From DASRLE01 sp963825315 (GTDB lineage: Bacteria > Verrucomicrobiota > Verrucomicrobiia > Limisphaerales > Palsa-1400): 64,000 bases of DNA. The notes under the pieces were generated by a model that was not told the origin of the DNA, did no database searches, and saw only the letters and a list, made by a program, of their open reading frames with translations. Made by a program: the position numbers and the translations under genes. The stretch lies in the NCBI GenBank assembly GCA_963825315.1, contig CAWGST010000001.1:1302001-1366000 (forward strand), read 5' to 3'. Below are positions 8,198-16,683 of the stretch, piece by piece (the first letter of the stretch is position 1; every line of letters starts with the position of its first letter).

Positions 8198-9574
8198 TCA
8201 CACTTCCACGCTTAGGCCCGGGGCGGGCTGAATGATCTTGATCTTCGGATAACGGGCGCGGATCTGCTCTTCAAACCATTGGCGGGAAGCCAGCTCGCCA
8301 TGGCCCAGCAGGACCGTCCGCGGAGAGACCTTTCCCACAAAATCGAGCAGCGCTTCCCGGCTGGCGTGTGCTGTCAAATCGAAATTCTCCGTTTCGCAGC
8401 GCCGCGTCACTTCGCCGCCGCCGGGGCTGAAGACAAAAGTCTCGCCGGGTTTGGACGCTTTGAGGCGTCCTCCCGGAGTGGCCGGATCGGCGTAGCCAAC
8501 AAAAAAGATCGCCTGCCGTTCATCGCCCATCATGCGCAGGGCCAGATCGTGGGCTGGCGTGCATTCGGTCAACATGCCGGCGGTCAGGACAAAGAGGCGT
8601 CCGCCGGTCAGTTTCATGCTGTGCGGTTGGTCTTTTTCCAGAACCATCAATTGCAGATCGCGGGTCAGTTGCAAATCCGGGTGCCGGCGGTTGGCCAGGT
8701 GGGCCTTTTGATCGCAGATTTCGGTGAAGACCCTGCCGAGGCCGCCGATGTAGATCGGTTGGCGCGGGATTCGGCCGGCCTCCATCAGCATGGCCAGCAG
8801 GGCGAGGATTTCCTGGGTGCGTCCGAGGGCAAAGGCGGGCATCAAAACGCAACCGCGCCGGGCCAGGACTCGCTGAATGGCTTCGCTCAGGCGGTCAACT
8901 TCCCCTTCGCGCGTAAAACCCGGCGGCGGCAGGCGGTTGCCTCGCGTGGTTTCCATGATGAGGACGTCTGCTTGCACCTCGCTAAATCGGGCGGCCCGCT
9001 GCAGGGTCTGGTCGTGAAAACAAACATCCCCGGTGTAAAAGAGGGTTTGCGACTTTCCGCGCACGAGGATGCCCGCCGAACCGGGCGCGTGCCCGGCATC
9101 GAAAAACTCCAGGTCGGGCGAGCGCAATCCGGCGCGGGCCTTTTGCAAGGCGCCCCATTCGATGGGGCGATTGTATTTAAAACCCTGGAATTGAACCTCA
9201 TTTTCCTCCACTTGGTCGTGGGTGAACAAGGGATAGTCATGGATGCCGTGCTCCTCGCGCTGGCGAAGCATGACATTGACGGAATTGTGCAGGACGCGCC
9301 CCAGCAAACAGTAGCTGAACTCGGTCATCAAAACATGGGCTTTCGGAAAATGGCGCATGGCCACGGGCACTGACCCGACGTGGTCGTGGTGGCAGTGGGA
9401 AATGGCAATGGCATCGAGGTCTTCGCGTTCCACCGCCGAATAGAGGGGCAAGGCGGCGCGACCGTCACGTTTAGGATGCATTCCCGCGTCCATGAGCAGG
9501 CGGAAATTATCAAGTTCAACAAACCAGGCACTGGCCCCGATGTCCGAATCTGGGTTGAGATTAACGATGCGCAT
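8198..9574 (-). CDS. Metallo-beta-lactamase-fold beta-CASP hydrolase (CPSF/RNase-like)
   Basis: 458 residues. The zinc motif SHCHHDHVG lies near residues 59-67. Later motifs are DAGHAPGSAGI, FYTGDVCFHD and a beta-CASP section containing PAFALGRTQEIL. The C-terminal part carries LTAHASREALLDFV and LLGHGE, which correspond to the third zinc region and the KH-like end. Family members are mostly RNA exo/endonucleases of the CPSF73/YSH1 type. No other RNA-processing gene lies next to it, so its exact target is unknown. Confidence 0.85.
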   Translation of the reverse strand: MRIVNLNPDSDIGASAWFVELDNFRLLMDAGMHPKRDGRAALPLYSAVEREDLDAIAISHCHHDHVGSVPVAMRHFPKAHVLMTEFSYCLLGRVLHNSVNVMLRQREEHGIHDYPLFTHDQVEENEVQFQGFKYNRPIEWGALQKARAGLRSPDLEFFDAGHAPGSAGILVRGKSQTLFYTGDVCFHDQTLQRAARFSEVQADVLIMETTRGNRLPPPGFTREGEVDRLSEAIQRVLARRGCVLMPAFALGRTQEILALLAMLMEAGRIPRQPIYIGGLGRVFTEICDQKAHLANRRHPDLQLTRDLQLMVLEKDQPHSMKLTGGRLFVLTAGMLTECTPAHDLALRMMGDERQAIFFVGYADPATPGGRLKASKPGETFVFSPGGGEVTRRCETENFDLTAHASREALLDFVGKVSPRTVLLGHGELASRQWFEEQIRARYPKIKIIQPAPGLSVEV

Positions 9575-9774
9575 GAGAAATCAAGCGGAAAAAAGGTGGA
9601 AAAAAGGCGGAAAAAAGCCCCAAAAAAGCGGTTCCCGGCAGGCTGGAAAACACGCCAAAACCCTTGTAAAATCAGGGAAAAAGGGCAGGACAGGGGGGGG
9701 TATCCGGCACCGATTACAAAAATAATGAAAATAATTGTTGAACATTAGGTCAAAATATGAGTCATTATCTATAA

Positions 9775-9894
9775 GCCTCGGACATGAGGCTGAATGGGTT
9801 TTTGGTTTTCCCATTCAGTTGTAAATCCGGGGTCAAGGGTTGGTTAGTTTGGTTGTTGGGGGCCGGACGCTGCAATGGCGTCCGGCCTTTTTTT
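9775..9894 (+). ncRNA. Candidate small structured RNA ending in an orphan terminator
   Basis: Three stem-loops follow each other on the plus strand between two minus-strand genes: GCCTC/GAGGC (9775-9790), CTGAATGGG/CCCATTCAG (9790-9818, nine perfect pairs) and the 10-bp terminator stem (9861-9887) with eight-base-class T tract. No plus-strand protein gene lies upstream to explain the terminator. No convincing promoter was found (weak TATAAG-like box at 9770-9775), so this is a hypothesis. Confidence 0.35.
9861..9894 (+). terminator. Rho-independent terminator (plus strand)
   Basis: GGCCGGACGC (9861-9870), loop TGCAATG, GCGTCCGGCC (9878-9887), then seven T residues (9888-9894). The stem is perfect and GC-rich. 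It points to plus-strand transcription although both flanking genes are on the minus strand; read on the minus strand it lacks a T tract. Confidence 0.75.
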
Positions 9895-10629
9895 CTATGG
9901 GGCATTGGTGTTTTGCGGCTTTTCGGCCTCGCGTTGGATGATTTCCTGAATGCCTTCGTATTTGATGTAACCGGCCGGCGGTTCGAAAAGGCTGCTGTTG
10001 GGCGCCTCCAGGTGCAAATCCTGGAATTTCACCAGGGCCGGCGGCGCGCCGACTTTGATTTGAATCGGGAAATTGTTCAAATTCGTTGCCGCCCAAACGG
10101 TTATGTCGTACTGTTCGCCGTCGTTTTCCGTCACGTTCCATTGGCTTTTATCACACGGCTGGACGCCGACAGGTTCGTTTCCCAAGGGGGTTTTGTTGAT
10201 TTTAGGAGGGGGTGCGGCGTCCGTTCCGGTGCTTTTGCAGTAAGCAATTTCGACAAAGGACCTGAAATCGGGGAAGACCATATACATTCGATTCTTGTCC
10301 GGCCGCAGGATGCTGATGGAATGCATGTGCTTTAACTGCGCCACTTCAGCCGGCGGCAGATTCGAACCCGCCTCGAATGAATCGGCCTCCAGGCGCATAT
10401 TACCCGATAAAACGGCGATATTGCCGGACACGGAGGTTGGCTCCTTATCGGGGCCGTTGGACAACTGGATCTTCGCCCGTCCGTAAAAGGAGGGGCCTCC
10501 GGCCAGCACATCGAGCAAGGCGTGATGGAAGCCGGGCGGAAGCCCTCCGGGGGCGCGAAACTGCGCCTGGACAAGGAAATTGCCCGCCAAAAGCGAAAGG
10601 CCCGCTGTGAGCTTCAAAACATGCTTCAT
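9895..10629 (-). CDS. Secreted protein, LolA/DUF4412-like
   Basis: About 244 residues with a signal peptide (MKHVLKLTAGLSLLAGNFLVQAQ); the ATG at 10629 is preferred over an upstream one because it starts the signal peptide. The mature part contains LSNGPDKEPTSVSGNIAVLSGNMRLEADSF and SISILRPDKNRMYMVFPDFRSFVEI. This arrangement of beta strands measuring a material property is seen in periplasmic DUF4412/outer-membrane lipoprotein-sorting-like proteins. Only the fold class is suggested. No partner gene is recognisable; the next gene upstream is a secreted Thr/Asn-rich protein. Confidence 0.6.
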   Translation of the reverse strand: MKHVLKLTAGLSLLAGNFLVQAQFRAPGGLPPGFHHALLDVLAGGPSFYGRAKIQLSNGPDKEPTSVSGNIAVLSGNMRLEADSFEAGSNLPPAEVAQLKHMHSISILRPDKNRMYMVFPDFRSFVEIAYCKSTGTDAAPPPKINKTPLGNEPVGVQPCDKSQWNVTENDGEQYDITVWAATNLNNFPIQIKVGAPPALVKFQDLHLEAPNSSLFEPPAGYIKYEGIQEIIQREAEKPQNTNAP

Positions 10630-10706
10630 GCTGTGTCCCATCCCGTGCGTCTTTCATTGAACATAGACGTTCCGCGCCGATTGGCCAGAGATAAATGCGC
10701 TCCCCG

Positions 10707-11795
10707 CTACTGCGCCAGGTTTTTGAGGAAGCTCACGTTGATGGAGCCTTCAACGACGATGGGACTGGCATTGGTCACGTAGCCGTCCAAGATCTGGACG
10801 GCGTTGGTTGGATTCGTTGTATAAGTCCCGCCGGCATAGCCGTTGCCGATGGCATTCCAGGTGGCATTGGCGCCAAAGATGTCCTCGACTATTTTGGGGT
10901 TGTGAGAGTTCAGAATGTCCACTTTCAAAGTCTGCTTGACGAAGCCCTGCAAACTGAGAGTCAGGTTGTTCGAGCCGGTGGGCGTATAATAATTGATTGT
11001 CAGACCCTGGATGCTAAAACCGGTTTGCGAGGCAAGATTCGCGTTGGTTGTGTCCAAACCGGACCCGGTTTCCACGACAATCTCCGCCGGGGAAATGGGG
11101 CTGAAACCCAGGTAGTTGTCAACAGAATACAACATGTTGTTTGTGCCACCATACAGGATGTCGATCCCGCTCGACACGTTTGTCAAAATTGACTCGGTTG
11201 GCGCGGGCGTTCCCTGCGTCTGCACGACTGCGACGTTTGTGACGGCCCCGGAGCCATTGGTTGATGGTGTGATTGTCGTTATGAATCCCGCATTGGTGTC
11301 GATGGTCACGCTGTTGGTTGTTGGGCCGCCGACGGTGCTCACGATGTCGGTGGTAATGTTGCCAAAGCCATTGGTTATGAAGGTGTTGTTGCTGATCACC
11401 AGGATGCCTAGGTTGCCGTAAAAGCCGTAAAAAGGTTTTCCGCCGACATTCAGATAGGAGCCGGCGTTGGTTGCCAGCGCCAGATTGGTTGAGAGAATGT
11501 TTGAAAGGACGGCGGAGCCGGTGGTGATCGGCACGTTGGAGTAAACGGTGGATTGAACCAATTTGGCGCCGGCGCCGAAATTGGTGCCTATGACGGCGCC
11601 CAGGGCCGCGATCAGGCTTTTAGTGGTGTAAGCGGTGACCTGGTCCGCGACCCTTCTGTTGTTGGTTGCGCCTTGCTGGTAAATTGTGAGCTGGAGGTTG
11701 ATGTTTTGCAACACATTGGTCTGAGTGGTCGCGGCAGTCGCCGTGACGGCGGCGGTCCACAGCGCCAGGGCGGCGGATATCAGCGCTTTAATCAT
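10707..11795 (-). CDS. Secreted Thr/Asn-rich protein, paralog 1
   Basis: About 362 residues from the ATG at 11795, which begins a signal peptide (MIKALISAALALWTAAVTATA). The open frame extends upstream to 11885 but that part lacks export features. The mature protein begins TTQTNVLQNINLQLTIYQQG, matching TTTNILQNVTVALTLYAPG of the gene at 12695-14362. Both end in a beta-rich domain with SLQGFVKQTLKVDI or KLQGLVKSTLAPFA, then a TWNAIGNGYAGG or TWTVNGWGFNG motif and ITVG/INVS. They are paralogs of an unrecognised secreted family. Confidence 0.7.
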   Translation of the reverse strand: MIKALISAALALWTAAVTATAATTQTNVLQNINLQLTIYQQGATNNRRVADQVTAYTTKSLIAALGAVIGTNFGAGAKLVQSTVYSNVPITTGSAVLSNILSTNLALATNAGSYLNVGGKPFYGFYGNLGILVISNNTFITNGFGNITTDIVSTVGGPTTNSVTIDTNAGFITTITPSTNGSGAVTNVAVVQTQGTPAPTESILTNVSSGIDILYGGTNNMLYSVDNYLGFSPISPAEIVVETGSGLDTTNANLASQTGFSIQGLTINYYTPTGSNNLTLSLQGFVKQTLKVDILNSHNPKIVEDIFGANATWNAIGNGYAGGTYTTNPTNAVQILDGYVTNASPIVVEGSINVSFLKNLAQ

Positions 11796-11876
11796 GCCTT
11801 CATGGTGCCACAAGAATGACGAATGAGTAAATCCCAATAATGAAGGACGCGTAAAAATGTCTAATGACGAAATCCT

Positions 11877-11948
11877 AATGACCAATCAATGCTCAAATGA
11901 CCAAATGACGAAAACTCGTCGTTGGGGCTTGGTCATTAATTGGTCATT
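11877..11948. repeat. Intergenic palindromic repeat (ATGACCAAT type)
   Basis: AATGACCAAT (11877-11886) pairs with ATTGGTCATT (11939-11948), and AATGACCAA (11896-11904) pairs with TTGGTCATT (11929-11937). More partial copies of the same word (ATGACGAA, TTCGTCATT) spread over 11814-11970. The whole intergenic region is a degenerate cluster of this short word in both orientations. Confidence 0.75.
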
Positions 11949-11995
11949 CGTGCTTCGTCATTCGTCATTTTCGCACGAGACGACGAGACGATCTG

Positions 11996-12574
11996 CTAAT
12001 TGGTGGGCGGGGTCTGGTCGCTCGGCGGCTGGGAGGCCGCTCCGGCGAGGTTTGCTTGAAATTCCTGAAAGGTGGGCAGTTGCAGATACTTGATCGCGTT
12101 CAGGATGTCCACCTTCTCCTGGGGGTCGTCAGTCCATGCCATTTCGTTTTTCAAGGCGGGAATGGCGTCCTGGCTGCCAAATTGAACGGCTGCGGAAAGC
12201 GCGGCGTCGCGAAGTCTCGAATCCTTGTTGTTCAGTTCGGAGAGAATGGTCTTGAGGTCGGCCGGATCGTCGCTCATGCCCAGTTGGGCCAGTTCCGCCT
12301 GCCGCGTCATAACGTAATCTTCATGATTGGCCGCCGCCAAATCGGCCGCCGCATCGGGGGCCGGCACTCCTTTTCCTGCGTCGGCCGGCCCTGCCGTCAA
12401 ATGATGACGGGGGAGCACGGCAGCCGGGGCGGTTTGAGGGGCGGCGGCGGCCTGCGCCGGCGCCGGGGCGGACTGATCGGGCGGCGTGGAACCGGGTGCA
12501 AAATGAAAGTAAATCACCGGCGCCAAAATTAAAAGCGCCAGAACCGAGGCTGACAGGACAACTTTCGCTCTCAT
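11996..12574 (-). CDS. Membrane-anchored HEAT-repeat-like protein
   Basis: 192 residues: an N-terminal transmembrane anchor or signal (VVLSASVLALLILAPVIYFHF), a Pro/Ala-rich linker (residues ~28-75), then a helical domain with two HEAT-like units (LKTILSELNNKDSRLRDAALSAAVQFGSQDAIPALKNEM and the following DDPQEKVDILNAIKYLQ). Such proteins usually act as scaffolds. No enzymatic motif is present. It sits between the two Thr/Asn-rich paralogs and might serve the same envelope process, but this is only positional. Confidence 0.7.
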   Translation of the reverse strand: MRAKVVLSASVLALLILAPVIYFHFAPGSTPPDQSAPAPAQAAAAPQTAPAAVLPRHHLTAGPADAGKGVPAPDAAADLAAANHEDYVMTRQAELAQLGMSDDPADLKTILSELNNKDSRLRDAALSAAVQFGSQDAIPALKNEMAWTDDPQEKVDILNAIKYLQLPTFQEFQANLAGAASQPPSDQTPPTN

Positions 12575-12694
12575 ACGTTTAACATATTCAATCCACTGCT
12601 TCCGTCAAGCGCTGTGAAACGGTTTCCATCAAGCAAAAGCGGGACAGTGGGTGATTAGCCCACTGCCCCGCGAAGAACCGATTCTGCGCCAGCC

Positions 12695-14362
12695 TTACGG
12701 ATTTACAGGCGCGCCAAAGCTGGGATCTTTGGCGGGAGCTCCGACCGTGATCGTGCCTCCAATCACGATATCGTTGGTGCCGTTGAAACCCCAGCCGTTG
12801 ACGGTCCAAGTCGAGTTGGTCACGTCAACTTTGTTCGTGCCGAGGGAAGGATCCTTGGCGATGGCAAATGGAGCCAGGGTGCTTTTAACCAATCCTTGCA
12901 GCTTGAAGCTGAAGTTGGTGGAATTGGTGGTTCCATCGAAGAATGTGATGTCCTGGATGGACCAATCCGTTGCGACTGTAGGCACACCTGCCACGCTGGT
13001 TCCGCCCAGAATATCGGCTTTGGGGGTGAGCTGAACATTCAGAACGTTGGTCGGGACTTCGAAGTTGGTGCCAGCATCGGCGATGACAAATGTGGGTGCG
13101 CCTCCTATAATGGTGGTGGTGGCGACAATGTTGGTGGAAACCGCGTTGGTTGTGAAGTTCGTCACGTAGTTGGTGCTGATGGGGTTGGTGACGAGGGCTG
13201 TGGTGTAGTCCAAGGCGGTGGTGACAAGTGCGACGTTGGTCGAGGTTGTCGTGTTGGTGGTGAGCGCGCCCGCGATGGTGTTGGTCGAGGTTACCGAGTT
13301 CGTATACAGCGTGATCCCCGTTGTGAGTGTATCCGCCGTGAGTGACCCAGCAGTGCTAAAACCTGATCCCACGCCGTTTGTGTCAACTATCACATTATTG
13401 GTTGAGCCGAGATCCACGGAGTAGACCGTGTTCGTGCCACCTGCGTTAGTATAATACGTAATACCATTTGTGCCTGTGCCGATCTGCACAGTAATGACAT
13501 TAGAGTTTGTGGAGATTGTCAGCATATTTGTGCCGATTAGATTGGTCACCGTGGGCACTCCGTTTGTGAGGATTATCACACCGTTGGCGTCAATTGGCTC
13601 GCTGGTGCCGCCGAGCGCAGCATTGGTTTCGAGTTCCAAAGGCGGGTTGGTGCCGATTAGCACAGTTTGGTTTGCATCAAGCGTGATGCTGGTGTTTGTG
13701 TAACCAGTGGTGGTCGGACCGTATCCGCCCGCGGTGACGACTATCAGGTTGGTTGTGCCGTTGGTTGCGGTGAATCTCACGCTGTCCCCACTCGCGAGGC
13801 CGATAACCAAGTCGTTGGTGGTCAAGGTGGTGTTGGTTGTAGAGGCGTTGGAGCCATTGGTGCTGGTGGAGACGCTGTCGCTGTAAAGCGCCAGGCTGTT
13901 TGTACCGACTACCAGGGTGTTTGTGGCGACATTCACGAAGCTTGTCGCATAGGTTATCCCCGTGGCGTTTGTCGCAGTCGCGTTTGTGAAGCCCACGATG
14001 TTTGTCGCAGTGGCGTTTGTGACATAGTCTATGTTCGTGCTGCCCGGGATGACGCTGGCCGGGATGGTCAAGAGGCCCAAAGTGGCTGCTTTAGTGAACG
14101 GGAGGGCGTTAGTCGTACTTGCCTGCGTGGCGCTTTCCACCAGAGGAAGCAGGGCTTTGGTAGCGAAAGCGCTTGAGGCCACGTTGCTCACCACGGTGGA
14201 GGTGCCCTTTTCCTTAATTGGGCCGGGGGCATAAAGGGTCAACGCAACAGTCACGTTTTGCAATATGTTAGTTGTGGTGGGAACAGGCTTGGCTGTCGTG
14301 TCAGACACCGTTGCACCGGTGGCCAGCATCGCGATAGCGAGTATTTTCAATTTTTTAATCAT
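12695..14362 (-). CDS. Secreted Thr/Asn-rich protein, paralog 2
   Basis: 555 residues with signal peptide MIKKLKILAIAMLATGATVSDTTA. The middle (residues ~90-450) is low in charge and dominated by TN dipeptides (TNATG, TNTLV, TNLIV and many more) in short alternating beta-like stretches. The C-terminal ~120 residues (KADILGGTSVAGVPTVATDW...) form the better-defined domain shared with the paralog at 10707-11795. The TN richness is typical of exported proteins of this lineage. Function is unknown; a surface or matrix role is a guess. Confidence 0.7.
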   Translation of the reverse strand: MIKKLKILAIAMLATGATVSDTTAKPVPTTTNILQNVTVALTLYAPGPIKEKGTSTVVSNVASSAFATKALLPLVESATQASTTNALPFTKAATLGLLTIPASVIPGSTNIDYVTNATATNIVGFTNATATNATGITYATSFVNVATNTLVVGTNSLALYSDSVSTSTNGSNASTTNTTLTTNDLVIGLASGDSVRFTATNGTTNLIVVTAGGYGPTTTGYTNTSITLDANQTVLIGTNPPLELETNAALGGTSEPIDANGVIILTNGVPTVTNLIGTNMLTISTNSNVITVQIGTGTNGITYYTNAGGTNTVYSVDLGSTNNVIVDTNGVGSGFSTAGSLTADTLTTGITLYTNSVTSTNTIAGALTTNTTTSTNVALVTTALDYTTALVTNPISTNYVTNFTTNAVSTNIVATTTIIGGAPTFVIADAGTNFEVPTNVLNVQLTPKADILGGTSVAGVPTVATDWSIQDITFFDGTTNSTNFSFKLQGLVKSTLAPFAIAKDPSLGTNKVDVTNSTWTVNGWGFNGTNDIVIGGTITVGAPAKDPSFGAPVNP

Positions 14363-14863
14363 ACAATTGTTTGTCAGTTAATCGTTTCTACAGTTTCGGT
14401 TCTCCTCCGCGCCTGCCCCTGCCATCTTCACTATTGGAACATGACAAAGACGGCGCGAAATTCTTGCGCATTTTGCGTGTCCGCCTGCGGTATGCAGGAT
14501 TCATCGGCGCTGTTTATCGTTCAAAAGATCAATTATGTCAAGCACCCAAACCCACTTTTCTGCGAAAAATAGGCCAAAAAGGGCTTAAAACTTCTGTAAC
14601 CTTCTTGTTTTAAAGCACTTGCGCAAATCATTAATTTTCAAAATAAATCGCAAATATTCAACAATAACGGCGCTTTCTGCATCAATTTCACAGGCAAAGC
14701 GCCTGAAAATGGCCGCAATCAGCAAAACCAACCGGCTTCCGCCGGACGCGCCATTTATCATCGCTGGCGAAGAAAATGCGCTTTTGGCGGAGAATGTCAA
14801 CATTTTATTTAATTTTTTTCGGTGGAAACGGGCTTGCATTAAGAGAGGCTCTGGCACAGGGTC
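14363..14863. other. Intergenic region, no gene seen
   Basis: This stretch separates the divergent genes at 14362 (minus) and 14864 (plus). Open frames on the plus strand (for example from 14371 and 14619) have no family features and mixed codon usage. The region presumably holds promoters for both sides, but no convincing -35/-10 pair was identified. Confidence 0.5.
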
Positions 14864-15124
14864 TTGCGCGTGGGTGTACCCAATGTTCCAGTGACGGCGA
14901 CTCCAGAGCAACTCAGGGAGCTTAACGAGAAGCTCTCGCACATGCGCCATGAGATCAACAACCAATTGGCCCTGGGGATCGCGGCCCTGGAACTGATCCG
15001 CTTCCGGCCCGAATTGCGCGACAAGATGCTCGATACCATCGCGCAACAATCGCCCAAAATCACGGCTGAACTGGCCAAATTCTCCGCTGATTTTGAGCGG
15101 ATGTTCGGCATCACCCGCGATTGA
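14864..15124 (+). CDS. Small helical protein resembling a histidine-kinase dimerisation helix
   Basis: About 86 residues. The section ELNEKLSHMRHEINNQLALGI, followed by AALELIRFRPELRDKM, resembles the DHp helix of sensor kinases (H-E-I-N-N pattern), but no ATPase domain follows, so it cannot be a kinase. The start is uncertain: TTG at 14864 or GTG at 14870, with AGAGAGG at 14841-14847 rather far upstream. The C-terminal part (ITAELAKFSADFERMFGI) is a second helix. It may be a phosphotransfer or inhibitory partner, but that is a guess. Confidence 0.5.
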   Translation: MRVGVPNVPVTATPEQLRELNEKLSHMRHEINNQLALGIAALELIRFRPELRDKMLDTIAQQSPKITAELAKFSADFERMFGITRD

Positions 15125-15132
15125 CTGGTGGA

Positions 15133-15230
15133 ACAAGCGTCCCGCTTGTCCGTTTTGGCGTCCCGCCAAAACACTCCGCCTCTGAAAGACATTTTGGCGG
15201 GACGCCAAAATGGACCGGCGGGACGCCGGT
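15133..15230. repeat. Array of four mini-hairpins with a GCGTCCCGC core
   Basis: Four perfect hairpins lie in 98 bases: ACAAGCG-TCC-CGCTTGT (15133-15149), TTTTGGCG-TCC-CGCCAAAA (15153-15171), CATTTTGGCG-GGA-CGCCAAAATG (15190-15212) and ACCGGCG-GGA-CGCCGGT (15214-15230). The core is constant, the outer arms vary but remain paired, and the first two have the TCC loop while the last two have GGA. Another copy is at 33215-33237. Confidence 0.8.
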
Positions 15231-15329
15231 TCCACGGGCCCCGCCTTATTTCGTAACTTTTGACCGGGCCGGGGCGTCTGTTCTGTCATGCCGGCAGGCG
15301 CGTTCAGCGACCCGGCCAAAACAAACAAT

Positions 15330-15710
15330 ATGAAAAAATTAATTACATGTCTCGCAGCGGGGTTGCTGGTCGTTGGCGCGCAATCGCTCATGGCCCAGTC
15401 CGCCACCAATTCGGTCAATCCGCCCAGCCCTCAAACGCCCGGACAGCACCAGGGAGTAAATCCGGAGAAACGCAGGGAACACCTGGCCATACTGAAACTT
15501 CTGGGCCTGACTCCAGCCGAGCTCAAGGGCCTCACCCGCGAAGAGCGCCAGGCCAAGATCAAGGCAACGGCCAACAATGTCGTGGCGGAACTGCAAGCGA
15601 AGAAGGCCAACGGCACCCTGACCGCCGAGGGACAAACCAGGCTGGATCGCATTGAAAAGTTTTTGGCGCACGCCGGCCATAAAAAGGCCGGGACGCCGCC
15701 GGACAATTAA
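15330..15710 (+). CDS. Small secreted helical protein
   Basis: 126 residues from the ATG at 15330, which starts a signal peptide (MKKLITCLAAGLLVVGAQSLMAQ). The mature protein has a Pro/Gln-rich linker and a charged helical core (EKRREHLAILKLLGLTPAELKGLTREERQAKIKATANNVVAELQAKKANGTL). The regular LTPAE/LTREE/LTAEG pattern is like Spy/LTXXQ-type periplasmic helical proteins, and a Spy-like gene occurs 1 kb further down. It precedes an ECF sigma gene by 50 bases and may belong to the same regulon. No enzymatic role is visible. Confidence 0.65.
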   Translation: MKKLITCLAAGLLVVGAQSLMAQSATNSVNPPSPQTPGQHQGVNPEKRREHLAILKLLGLTPAELKGLTREERQAKIKATANNVVAELQAKKANGTLTAEGQTRLDRIEKFLAHAGHKKAGTPPDN

Positions 15711-15762
15711 ACAAGAATGTTCTGCTTTGTTTTCAACGGGCTTTTGTTGGAAACTCGAAGCA

Positions 15763-16338
15763 ATGGAACCGACTGATGCGGAACTGATCGCCACGGTCCT
15801 GGACGGCGACACCGCCAGTTTTGAGCCGCTGATCCGGAAGCATCAGCCGCGCGTCTTCGCCACGGCCCGCCGTTATGCGCGGCGGGAAAGCGAGGTCGAA
15901 GACATCGTCCAGGAAGTTTTCATCAAAGCCTTCCAGAAACTGAAGGGCTTTCGCGGTGAAGCGCCCTTTGAACATTGGTTGATGCGCCTGGCCGTGCGGA
16001 CATGCTACGACTTCCTGCGCGGCCATCAACGCAACCGGGAAACGGCTTTTTCCGAATTGACCGAACCGGAGGCCGATTGGCTGGATCGGTTTGTCGTCCA
16101 GCCCGACGCGGCGGGGGAAAGCGCCGACGCGGCGCGGCAGTTGGTGGAGAAAATTTTATCGCGGCTGCGGCCCGCGGCGCGAATGGTGATTACGCTGTTG
16201 GAAATTGAAAGGCGGCCCGTCAAGGAAATTGCCGCGATGACCGGGTGGTCCGTGCCGTTGGTCAAGGTGCGCGCCTTTCGCGCGCGGGTGGAAATGCGAA
16301 AGATTTTAAAGACCATCTGCAAAGAGAAGTACCTGTAA
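15763..16338 (+). CDS. ECF-type RNA polymerase sigma factor
   Basis: 191 residues. Region 2 is ASFEPLIRKHQPRVFATARRYARRESEVEDIVQEVFIKAF, with the -10-binding helix EHWLMRLAVRTCYDFLR. Region 4 is ILSRLRPAARMVITLLEIERRPVKEIAAMTGWSVPLVKVRAFRARVEMRKIL, a helix-turn-helix for the -35 element. The ATG at 15763 gives the normal sigma-70 N-terminus; the frame is open further upstream. The next gene encodes a small transmembrane protein likely to be its anti-sigma partner. Confidence 0.9.
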   Translation: MEPTDAELIATVLDGDTASFEPLIRKHQPRVFATARRYARRESEVEDIVQEVFIKAFQKLKGFRGEAPFEHWLMRLAVRTCYDFLRGHQRNRETAFSELTEPEADWLDRFVVQPDAAGESADAARQLVEKILSRLRPAARMVITLLEIERRPVKEIAAMTGWSVPLVKVRAFRARVEMRKILKTICKEKYL

Positions 16339-16374
16339 CCGCCCGGCGGGCAGAGCCGTCTAAATGATTGCGTT

Positions 16375-16683
16375 ATGAACTTGAACGAGTTGCACGACAA
16401 ATTGATCGCGGTGGCGAGGGAAAATCCTCCCGGCGACCATGTGCCGTATGCCTTTGAGAAGCGGATCATGAGCCGGCTGGCCGCCGTTGCGCCGCCGAAT
16501 CCCTGGGCATTGTGGGGCGGCCCGCTGTGGCGCGCCGCTGTTTCGTGCGTCGCCATCACTGTCTTGTGCGGCCTCTGGTCCCTGGCCGCGAACCGGCAGG
16601 CCGATGCGCCGGAGAGTTTTTCCCAGGCTTTTGAAGCCGCCGTTGTCGCGCCGCCCAGCCAACACGCCGAGGATGCCTGGTGA
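16375..16683 (+). CDS. Small transmembrane protein, candidate anti-sigma factor
   Basis: 102 residues: a short cytoplasmic N-terminus (MNLNELHDKLIAVARENPPGD), one membrane helix (LWRAAVSCVAITVLCGLWSLAA) and a periplasmic tail. Size, topology and position directly after an ECF sigma gene fit an anti-sigma factor. It lacks the Cys/His zinc motif of ZAS-type anti-sigmas. The next gene starts inside its stop (GTGA at 16680), so the three are one operon. Confidence 0.55.
   Translation: MNLNELHDKLIAVARENPPGDHVPYAFEKRIMSRLAAVAPPNPWALWGGPLWRAAVSCVAITVLCGLWSLAANRQADAPESFSQAFEAAVVAPPSQHAEDAW

Noticed and set aside
8279..9373. 364-codon open frame antisense to the beta-CASP hydrolase
   Set aside because: Mirror frame of a well-supported gene.
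14619..14894. 91-codon plus-strand open frame with a hydrophilic N-terminus
   Set aside because: No RBS or family match, overlaps the beginning of the better supported gene at 14864.
15133..15230. CRISPR-like short repeats
   Set aside because: The units are hairpins with changing arms and no regular spacers or cas genes, so this is not a CRISPR array.
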